A stretch of 13,456 nt of DNA, taken from assembly GCA_900766785.1 (NCBI GenBank), contig CAAFWT010000123.1:1-13456 (forward strand). The letters run 5' to 3'. Under the pieces are notes generated by a model. That model did no database searches and was not told where the DNA came from. It saw nothing but the letters and a program-made list of their open reading frames with translations. Source of the stretch: an uncultured Paraprevotella sp. Lineage in GTDB: Bacteria > Bacteroidota > Bacteroidia > Bacteroidales > Bacteroidaceae. A program made the position numbers and the translations under genes. Of this stretch, positions 7,106 to 13,456 are shown piece by piece. The first letter of the stretch is position 1. Each line of letters begins with the position of its first letter.

Positions 7106-9832
7106 ATGACTTTCCCGAGAACCATACTGGCACTGATCTGCCTGGCCTCTGGCCTGATGCAAGTCTCTGCACAGACTCTGGCAGAACAATACAGAAGCCT
7201 GTGGGCAGAAGCACAGCAGGCCTACGAGCAAGCCGTGGGCTATAGGGTAACGGGCACGGTACCCCTGCAGGCAAGTTATCTGAGCAGTAATGCGTCGGAC
7301 TATGAGGAAGGCAAGCACCTGGAGTACCTCCTGGATGATAATCCCTACACCTTCTGGCACAGCGACTGGCATGGGCAAGTACAAGACCCGCATTACTTAC
7401 AGATAGACCTTCCAAGTCCCCTCTCAGGAGGCATCATGCTCTATGTACTCCGACGAATCACAGAGAACAACCATGTGACCAGTATGGGATGCCATGGGAG
7501 CAACGACGGAACCACATGGACCCATCTGGGAGACATCCAGTTACCCAATGGGTACTCGGGAGCTGAGAGTTACTCCACACCTGTCTCCTTCAACGGACAG
7601 ACCTACAGTTCGCTGCGATTCTATATCCTGGAGAATACCAGTGGCCAGTCATTCGGACACTTCGCCGAAATCAAGCTCTACACGGCCGAGGTGCTGGGAG
7701 AGAGCCTGCACATGTGGCTCAGCCAGGAGATCAGCAATCTGAAGAACGAACTGGACAAGGGGAAGTATGCCGATGATGCCAGCATCACACAGGACATGCT
7801 GACCCGTCTGCAGACTGCCTATGAGACACTGCTGGCAGAGAAGGAGAGGGTGGAGGCAGGACTGCTCCCCAGCTGGATGCATCCGCTCACCAACCTGCCC
7901 ACCCTGTATATCAACACCTACAACGGAAGAGGAATCAACAGCAAAGACATATACGAATACGCACAGATGTGGCGCATGCAGGGAGACTCCATAGCTGCCT
8001 ATGACTCCCTGAGAATCAGAGGCCGAGGAAACAGCACCTGGGGACTGGCCAAGAAACCTTACCGACTGAAGTTCCATCAGAAAGAGAGGTTCCTGGGAAC
8101 GGACCACGCCAATGCCAAGAGCTGGACTCTGCTGGCCAACCATTCCGACAAGACCCTGCTGAGGAATGCCGTGGCGGCATTCATAGGGAAGCAGCTGGGA
8201 CAGCCCTTCGTACCGTCGGCAGAGTTTGCCGATGTGGTGCTCAACGGAGAATATCTGGGCAACTACCAGATAAGTGACCAGATGGAGGTGAACAAGAAGC
8301 GGGTCAGCATCACAGAACAGAAGTATGCCCCTGTGGAGGGTGCCGACATATCGGGAGGATACTTCGTGGAGTTTGCAGGCACACTCTCGGGAGAACCTGT
8401 CTATTTCCATACGAACAAAGGACAGGCCGTGGCCATAAAGTCGCCCGACGAAGATGTCATAGTGGCTGAGCAGAAGGAATACATACGTCAGTTTATCAAC
8501 GACTTCGAGACAAGGCTCTATTCCACAGACTATCTCGACCCCGTCAAGGGCTATAGGGCAGTGGTGGACAGCATGACTCTGGGTACGTGGTTTGTGGCCA
8601 ATGAGTATACTGCCAACCCCGACGGATACTATAGCACCTATGCCTATAAGGAGCGGGGCGACGACCGGCTGTACTGGGGGCCTATGTGGGACTATGACAT
8701 AGCCTTCAACAACTGCTATCGCCTAAGGGAAGAGATGACGGAGAAACTGATGCTCAACGATGGATATTCATCGGGATACATGAAGGAGTACGTGCAGAGG
8801 ATGTACTCCGACGAGTGGTTCCGTAACCTGGCTGGACGTATATGGCATCGGGCTGTCTATCACGACTCACTGGTGGAGAAGACACTGGCCTACGTGGACA
8901 GTATGGCACTGGTGATAGACCAAAGCCAGACGCTCAACTTCCAGAAATGGTCACTCAGCGACAGAGTCTATGACGAGCTGGTACTCTTCAGCACCTATCA
9001 GGAAGGAGTGGACTATATGAAGAAGTTCCTGCGCGAACATGCCCTGTTCCTCTCTGCCACCTTCCCCAACCCCGAAGGACTATTGCCTCCGCCCACCAAT
9101 CCTCTGGGCATAGATACCGATGCGCTCTACTATATCTACAACGTAAAGACAGGAAACGCAGCAGACCTCTCCAGCAAAAGCGAGGGCACCCTGTGTACAT
9201 GGGCAACCGACGAGCAGAGAGCCGCCACACAACTATGGCAAGTAATTCCCGTGACTGCCGACTGCTACCGACTGGTGTTGCAGGGCTCCAACCTGGCCAT
9301 CACCGATGCTGCCAACTACAACGGGAGCACATATGTAACGGGAAGCAAGATTGTCCTCAAGGAGATAGAGGAGGGGAACGAACGGCAGCTATGGATATTC
9401 GAGCAGGCTGGGGACTACCATGCCATAGTAAACAAGGCCACAGGACTTGCCTGGAACTGTTCGGGAGGAATAGTCACCAACGACAATCCCATCATCAGTT
9501 GGACCAGCGACGAGAACAATGCCACCAAGACCACACGCCAATGGTATCTGGCCAAGGGTGAACTGCCTAATGGCATTGCATCGGCAGATGAAGAACCTGA
9601 TGTGGACTACCGAGTGGGATACGATCCCACACGTCAGGAAATACTCCTGCATGCACCCATGGACATAGCTGCCTCTGACTGCGTCATCCTGGTGTATGAC
9701 ATTCAAGGAAAGATAATTGGAAAGGGTGATGCCCTTACACCAGTGAGCATGGCCAACCATCCGGCAGGCATCTATGTGGTGACCTGGAACGTGCATGGCA
9801 GCCGCCGGAGCATCAAGTTCCAGAAACCATAA
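7106..9832 (+). CDS. Secreted multidomain protein: discoidin, CotH-kinase, ricin-like lectin, T9SS-like C-terminus
   Basis: A 908-residue exported protein. A signal peptide (about 1-22, hydrophobic core then VSAQ) is followed by an F5/8 type C (discoidin) carbohydrate-binding-like domain at about 45-196. A helical, charged linker spans about 197-255. A CotH kinase-like domain covers about 262-645, with RGRGNSTW (305-312), KKPYRLKF (316-323), LLANHSDKTLLRN (342-354), LNGEYLGNYQ (379-388) and WDYDIAFNN (528-536), whose aspartates are the likely metal ligands. A ricin B-like region at about 673-816 shows QLW at 709-711 and 761-763 and QW at 812-813. The last 75 residues resemble a T9SS sorting domain, suggesting export across the outer membrane. 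CotH of Bacillus is a protein kinase; activity here is inferred only. The two sugar-binding modules suggest a role on polysaccharide or a glycosylated surface. Substrate unknown. Confidence 0.88.
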   Translation: MTFPRTILALICLASGLMQVSAQTLAEQYRSLWAEAQQAYEQAVGYRVTGTVPLQASYLSSNASDYEEGKHLEYLLDDNPYTFWHSDWHGQVQDPHYLQIDLPSPLSGGIMLYVLRRITENNHVTSMGCHGSNDGTTWTHLGDIQLPNGYSGAESYSTPVSFNGQTYSSLRFYILENTSGQSFGHFAEIKLYTAEVLGESLHMWLSQEISNLKNELDKGKYADDASITQDMLTRLQTAYETLLAEKERVEAGLLPSWMHPLTNLPTLYINTYNGRGINSKDIYEYAQMWRMQGDSIAAYDSLRIRGRGNSTWGLAKKPYRLKFHQKERFLGTDHANAKSWTLLANHSDKTLLRNAVAAFIGKQLGQPFVPSAEFADVVLNGEYLGNYQISDQMEVNKKRVSITEQKYAPVEGADISGGYFVEFAGTLSGEPVYFHTNKGQAVAIKSPDEDVIVAEQKEYIRQFINDFETRLYSTDYLDPVKGYRAVVDSMTLGTWFVANEYTANPDGYYSTYAYKERGDDRLYWGPMWDYDIAFNNCYRLREEMTEKLMLNDGYSSGYMKEYVQRMYSDEWFRNLAGRIWHRAVYHDSLVEKTLAYVDSMALVIDQSQTLNFQKWSLSDRVYDELVLFSTYQEGVDYMKKFLREHALFLSATFPNPEGLLPPPTNPLGIDTDALYYIYNVKTGNAADLSSKSEGTLCTWATDEQRAATQLWQVIPVTADCYRLVLQGSNLAITDAANYNGSTYVTGSKIVLKEIEEGNERQLWIFEQAGDYHAIVNKATGLAWNCSGGIVTNDNPIISWTSDENNATKTTRQWYLAKGELPNGIASADEEPDVDYRVGYDPTRQEILLHAPMDIAASDCVILVYDIQGKIIGKGDALTPVSMANHPAGIYVVTWNVHGSRRSIKFQKP

Positions 9833-9862
9833 TTTCGCAAAGATTCAGGCTATAGCGCAGGT

Positions 9863-9892
9863 GGCAAATAGGGTAGTGCATCCCTATTTGCC
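9863..9892. terminator. Shared bidirectional hairpin containing the mutS stop codon
   Basis: GGCAAATAGGG (9863-9873) pairs perfectly over 11 bp with CCCTATTTGCC (9882-9892) around an 8-base loop. It starts 30 bp after the stop of the CotH-like gene, and its right arm includes the stop and last codons of the convergent mutS. No T run follows on either strand, so termination strength is uncertain, but its position suggests that both genes use it. Confidence 0.65.
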
Positions 9893-12499
9893 TCCCACCA
9901 GCCGCTTGATATCATTGAGCCTGTTGAGGGCCTCGATGGGTGTAAGGTTGTTGATGTCGGTATTCAGTATCTCGTCACGTATCTGACTCAGGAGAGGGTC
10001 ATCGAGCTGGAAGATGCTCATCTGCATACCGTCTCCCCTTTCGGAATGGGCAGCAACTCCTTTCCCCAGTCCCTCATGGTCCATCGTTTGCTCCAGCTGA
10101 TGCAAGACCTCATCGGCGCGTGCCACGATGCCCGCAGGCATTCCTGCCAGCCTGGCCACATGGATACCAAAGCTGTGAGCACTTCCACCTGGCTCCAGTT
10201 TACGCAGGAAGATGACCTTCCCATTCATCTCGCGTACACTCACATTGAAATTCTTGATACGCGGGAAGCGAGCCTCCATCTCGTTGAGCTCATGATAATG
10301 GGTGGCAAAGAGTGTACGGGGATGACCATCCCTATTCTCATGGATATACTCCACTATGGACCATGCTATACTGATGCCGTCATAGGTACTGGTACCTCGT
10401 CCCAGTTCATCAAAGAGGATGAGCGAACGCTGGGAGAGGTTGTTCATGATATTGGCAGCCTCACTCATCTCCACCATGAAGGTACTCTCACCCACAGAGA
10501 TATTGTCGCTGGCTCCCACTCGTGTGAAGACCTTGTCCACATATCCTATATGTGCCGACTCGGCAGGCACGAAGCATCCCATCTGTGCCATCAGGGTGAT
10601 GAGTGCAGTCTGGCGCAGCAAGGCACTCTTACCGGCCATGTTGGGTCCGGTGATGATGATGATCTGCTGCTTCTGGGTGTCGAGGTAAACATCGTTGGCC
10701 ACATACTGTTCGCCCAGGGGCAACTGTTTCTCTATGACGGGATGCCTTCCCTGGCGAATGTCGATGACCTCGGAGTCGTCCACCAGCGGGCGCACATAGC
10801 GGTTCTCCTGTGCACAGATGGCAAAGGAGAGCAGACAGTCCAGCTGAGCCAGCAGGCTGGCATTGGTCTGGATGGAGGATGTATATTCTGCCAGAGCATT
10901 GACCAGGTCGGTAAAGAGGCGTGTCTCCAGGTTGAGTATACGTTCCTGTGCTCCCGTGATTTTCTCTTCGTATTCCTTGAGTTCCTGGGTGATGTATCGC
11001 TCAGCCTGAGTGAGAGTCTGTTTTCTGATCCACTCTTGCGGAACCTGATCCTTATACGTATTGCGTACCTCCAGGTAATATCCAAATACATTGTTGTATC
11101 CTATCTTCAGGCTCTGAATGCCCGTAGCCTCAGCCTCTCGCTGCTGAATGTGCAGGAGATACTCCTTGCCGTTGAAGGCCATCTGTCGGAGTTCATCCAG
11201 TTCTGTGTTCACTCCTTCACGTATCACGTTTCCACGGTTGATCTGCAGAGGAGCGTCGGGATACACCTCTCTCTGTATACGGTCGCGGATGTCGGCACAG
11301 AGCTCCATTCGGGAACCTATCTGGCTGAGGGTCTCATCGTTGGCCTGCATGCATTCCTGCTTGATGGTCACCATGGCCTGCAGGGCATTGCTGAGCTGAA
11401 TGACATCTCTGGGGTTCACACGTCCCGTACTCATTCGTCCGATGATTCGTTCCAGGTCGCCAATGTGATGCAGATGTTCCTCCACCAGATCGCGTAGGGT
11501 GGGGTAGCGGAAGAAGTAGTCCACCACATCCAGGCGCTTGTTGATTTTAGTAGTATCCTTGAGTGGGAAGAGCATCCATCGGCGCAGCATACGTGCTCCC
11601 ATAGGTGTGACGGTGTGCCCGATGATATCCAGCAGAGAGATGCCGTCCTCGTTCATGGAAGAGGCCAGCTCCAGGTTGCGCACCGTGAAGTTGTCCAGCC
11701 TCACATATCTGTCCTCCTCTATGCGTCGCAGAGAGGTGATATGGCTGAGCTGTGTGTGCTGGGTCTGCTCCAGATATTGCATGACCACTCCTGCCGCCAC
11801 CACTCCGCTATGCAGGTGGTCCACACCGAATCCCTTCAGATTCTTCACGGCAAAGTGTTTGTAGAGTCTCTCGCGGGCGGTACTCTCGGTGAATGCCCAG
11901 TCGTCCATCTCATAGGTGATGTGACGTGTCCCGAATACTCCGGCAAACATAGCTCTCTTGCCTCTCTCAAAGAGAACTTCCTTGGGGGCAAAGTTTTCCA
12001 TGAGCTTGTTGATGCGCTCTGCCGTTCCCTCGGCAAGGAGAAATTCTCCCGTGCTGATGTCCAGGAGCGAAAGTCCGCAGCTGGACTTCCCGAAATGCAC
12101 TGCTGCCAGGAAGTTGTTCTCGCGGCTGTTGAGCACATTCTCTGTCAGAGCCACACCGGGAGTGACCAGCTCTGTGATGCCTCGCTTCACCAGAGTCTTG
12201 GTGAGCTTGGGGTCCTCCAGCTGGTCGCAGATGGCCACACGCCTGCCTGCTCTCACCAGTTTGGGTAGATAGGTGTCCAGGGCATGATGGGGGAAACCAG
12301 CCATCTCGGTGGAAGGCATATGCTCTTTGCCATTGTTCCTGCGGGTGAGGGTGATGCCCAGTATGGCAGAGGCTTCCACAGCATCCTGAGCATAGGTCTC
12401 ATAGAAATCACCACAGCGGAACAGGAGCAGAGCATCGGGATGCTTTGCCTTCAGGTCATAAAACTGTTTCATCATGGGGGTTAACCCTTCCTTTGCCAT
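9884..12499 (-). CDS. mutS: DNA mismatch repair protein MutS
   Basis: Recognises mismatches and small loops and starts repair with MutL. The 871 residues are the usual length for MutS1. The mismatch-reading motif is DFYE at 31-34 (Phe and Glu conserved). The connector, lever and clamp regions follow, with the core motif around 456-480 (TGIQSLKIGYNNVFGYYLEV). The ATPase has Walker A GPNMAGKS at 618-625, NISVGESTFMVEM at 666-678, Walker B and signature LILFDELGRGTSTYDG at 693-708, and ATHYHEL at 732-738. Near the C-terminus QMSIF (826-830), followed at once by QLDDPLL, matches the sliding-clamp-binding pattern; E. coli MutS carries QMSLL at a comparable place. The start at 12499 gives MAKEGLTPMMKQF, typical of the family. 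A -7 box lies 76 bp upstream and a hairpin occupies the leader. Confidence 0.97.
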   Translation of the reverse strand: MAKEGLTPMMKQFYDLKAKHPDALLLFRCGDFYETYAQDAVEASAILGITLTRRNNGKEHMPSTEMAGFPHHALDTYLPKLVRAGRRVAICDQLEDPKLTKTLVKRGITELVTPGVALTENVLNSRENNFLAAVHFGKSSCGLSLLDISTGEFLLAEGTAERINKLMENFAPKEVLFERGKRAMFAGVFGTRHITYEMDDWAFTESTARERLYKHFAVKNLKGFGVDHLHSGVVAAGVVMQYLEQTQHTQLSHITSLRRIEEDRYVRLDNFTVRNLELASSMNEDGISLLDIIGHTVTPMGARMLRRWMLFPLKDTTKINKRLDVVDYFFRYPTLRDLVEEHLHHIGDLERIIGRMSTGRVNPRDVIQLSNALQAMVTIKQECMQANDETLSQIGSRMELCADIRDRIQREVYPDAPLQINRGNVIREGVNTELDELRQMAFNGKEYLLHIQQREAEATGIQSLKIGYNNVFGYYLEVRNTYKDQVPQEWIRKQTLTQAERYITQELKEYEEKITGAQERILNLETRLFTDLVNALAEYTSSIQTNASLLAQLDCLLSFAICAQENRYVRPLVDDSEVIDIRQGRHPVIEKQLPLGEQYVANDVYLDTQKQQIIIITGPNMAGKSALLRQTALITLMAQMGCFVPAESAHIGYVDKVFTRVGASDNISVGESTFMVEMSEAANIMNNLSQRSLILFDELGRGTSTYDGISIAWSIVEYIHENRDGHPRTLFATHYHELNEMEARFPRIKNFNVSVREMNGKVIFLRKLEPGGSAHSFGIHVARLAGMPAGIVARADEVLHQLEQTMDHEGLGKGVAAHSERGDGMQMSIFQLDDPLLSQIRDEILNTDINNLTPIEALNRLNDIKRLVGGK

Positions 12500-12549
12500 A
12501 TCTTTTGCTCTTTGAGTTATGAATGTGAACAGATAGAATATTCATCTGT

Positions 12550-12567
12550 AGCAGTTGGGAAACTGCT
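12550..12567 (-). promoter_or_regulatory. Hairpin at the 5' end of the mutS transcript
   Basis: AGCAGTT (12550-12556) and AACTGCT (12561-12567) form a perfect 7-bp stem with a GGGA loop on the plus strand (TCCC on the transcript). It lies directly downstream of the predicted mutS transcription start (about 12568), so the message would begin with a stable hairpin. It could protect the 5' end or be a binding site. Confidence 0.4.
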
Positions 12568-12574
12568 GTTCGTA

Positions 12575-12582
12575 CAAAGTTA
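12575..12582 (-). promoter_or_regulatory. -7 promoter box of mutS
   Basis: The minus strand reads TAACTTTG, a perfect TAnnTTTG. Transcription would begin near 12568, giving a leader of about 68 nt that starts with a hairpin. A TTTG lies 13 bp further upstream, closer than the usual 19-21 bp spacing of a -33 element. Confidence 0.55.
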
Positions 12583-12742
12583 CAACAAATTATCCCAAAT
12601 TTGTCATCCCGCCGGCATTAAGTATCTCGCACGGCCATTTTACCCTGCGCAGGCTTCTGCCAGTCAAAGGGGCTTTGCCTTACATGTCACAGGCTCTTCA
12701 GAAAGATCGGTAGGGCTACGCCAGAGAGAGCCGGTTTTGGAC

Positions 12743-12808
12743 GCAGTGCACTGCAACCGCTCCTGCAGTGCACTGCAACCGCCACTGCAGTGCACTGCGT
12801 GTAAAAGG
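12743..12808. repeat. 22-bp-step tandem repeat array 3 (three units)
   Basis: Units begin at 12743, 12765 and 12787, a step of exactly 22 bp. Each begins with the perfect 12-bp palindrome GCAGTGCACTGC. Ten variable bases follow: AACCGCTCCT, AACCGCCACT and GTGTAAAAGG. The layout matches array 2: GCA-N6-TG core, one base, then AACC or AAACC, with a divergent last unit. It lies between the 3' end of the LamG-like gene and the mutS promoter. Confidence 0.85.
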
Positions 12809-12890
12809 TCTCTCCTTTGGGTATCGCTTCTGTGTGTGCCACATTTCCATGAGCATTCTGTTGGCCTCAAGTAATGGTCCTACAATACGT

Positions 12891-12932
12891 AAGGCGGGGG
12901 ACGCAGGCTTGATGCCCGACGTCCCCCGCCTT
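12891..12932 (-). terminator. Terminator hairpin of the LamG-like gene
   Basis: AAGGCGGGGGACG (12891-12903) pairs perfectly over 13 bp with 12920-12932, with an inner GGC/GCC pair. On the minus strand it starts 21 bp after the stop of the LamG-like gene. There is no T run after it, but the stem is very stable. Confidence 0.65.
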
Positions 12933-12953
12933 GGGAATGTTATATCAGAAGTT

Positions 12954-13456
12954 TTACTTCACCAGAACCTTCTTACCATTGATGATATAGAGACCCTGGG
13001 TGGTCTTCTGCACACGGATACCATTGATGGTATAGATGCCTTCGCGTGCCTTGGTCTCCTGACTCTCTACCTGCTCAATGGCAGTCTCACGCTCCAGCTT
13101 CTGGCATACCATCTGCACCTCCTCGTTGGTGAGAGCCTTGCTGTATGCACGTGCCATCACCACAGAACCACGCCATGCGTTACCGATCTTGGCTCCAGCG
13201 GGGTCACCACCTATGCAGAACCACTTGGCAGCATCGGCAGCAAAGCGGAACACGCCAGGAGCATCTATCTCGTTGCAGAGCTTGCCATCCACATATATGC
13301 GTGCCTTGTTGTTTTCTGCGTCATAGACACCTATTACATGATAGAACTTGCCGCGCTCGGGTACGACACCGCTGGTGGCCCAGCGCCATACGCTACCGCC
13401 AGTGAGGGTGGTATTGGGCAGGAAGCAGAACTCATTCTGACGGCTGCCGCTGATGG
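12954..13456 (-). CDS. Secreted LamG-like protein, C-terminal part (5' end outside window)
   Basis: The last 166 codons or so of a gene that continues past the right edge; the frame is open to the edge with no start codon needed inside. The visible part begins within a LamG/concanavalin A-like jelly-roll: GKFYHVIGVYDAENNKARIY, VDGKLCNEI, then RGSVVMARAYSKALTNEEV, the usual closing strands of such domains in Bacteroidetes surface proteins. A short Gln/Glu-rich linker (LERETAIEQVESQETKAR) follows. The last 28 residues, with GIYTINGIRV and GLYIINGKKVLVK, look like the end of a T9SS sorting domain, so the product is probably exported and surface-attached or released. LamG domains often bind glycans; the ligand here is unknown. 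A 13-bp-stem hairpin follows the stop. Confidence 0.8.
   Translation of the reverse strand, partial: ISGSRQNEFCFLPNTTLTGGSVWRWATSGVVPERGKFYHVIGVYDAENNKARIYVDGKLCNEIDAPGVFRFAADAAKWFCIGGDPAGAKIGNAWRGSVVMARAYSKALTNEEVQMVCQKLERETAIEQVESQETKAREGIYTINGIRVQKTTQGLYIINGKKVLVK

Noticed and set aside
10046..11497. 483-codon plus-strand reading frame
   Set aside because: It lies wholly antisense to mutS, whose motifs are all intact, and its translation resembles no known family.
12664..12870. 68-codon minus-strand frame upstream of mutS
   Set aside because: It runs through repeat array 3, which explains its repetitive composition, and has no recognisable domain.

Overview
The window looks like chromosome from a Bacteroidales bacterium, most likely a Prevotella-type organism. 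Three things support this. Perfect Bacteroidetes -7 boxes (TAnnTTTG) precede several genes. Two secreted proteins carry C-terminal domains resembling type IX secretion (T9SS) sorting signals. The PolA, MutS, Lgt and YchF sequences have a Bacteroidetes character. Genus is an inference; nothing here fixes the species.

Layout, left to right. Positions 1-736 hold no convincing gene but contain a strong plus-strand terminator, several hairpins, a 22-bp-step repeat array and a REP-like double hairpin. A long-chain polyprenyl diphosphate synthase (minus, to 737) is divergent from DNA polymerase I (plus, 1802-4603). After polA comes a convergent gap with a second 22-bp-step array and a strong terminator for the lgt side. 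lgt and ychF (minus) overlap by 4 bp and form an operon transcribed ychF then lgt. A divergent promoter region separates them from a large secreted protein (plus, 7106-9832) with discoidin, CotH-kinase, ricin-like and T9SS-like C-terminal parts. It converges on mutS (minus, 9884-12499), and a single perfect hairpin that includes the mutS stop codon lies between them. Upstream of mutS is a 454-bp gap with the mutS promoter, a leader hairpin, a third 22-bp-step array and a strong terminator. The window ends inside a LamG-like secreted protein (minus) with a T9SS-like C-terminus.

Most genes are housekeeping: quinone side-chain synthesis, DNA replication and repair, lipoprotein maturation, and a ribosome-associated ATPase. 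The two secreted proteins are the accessory part.

The most interesting signal is non-coding. Three separate gene gaps each hold 3-4 tandem units with a step of exactly 22 bp. Each array has its own core sequence, and two of the cores are perfect 12-bp palindromes. All three lie downstream of at least one gene and none lies in a purely divergent promoter gap. A second point is a pair of sliding-clamp-like pentapeptides in the PolA linker, matched by a clamp motif at the MutS C-terminus.
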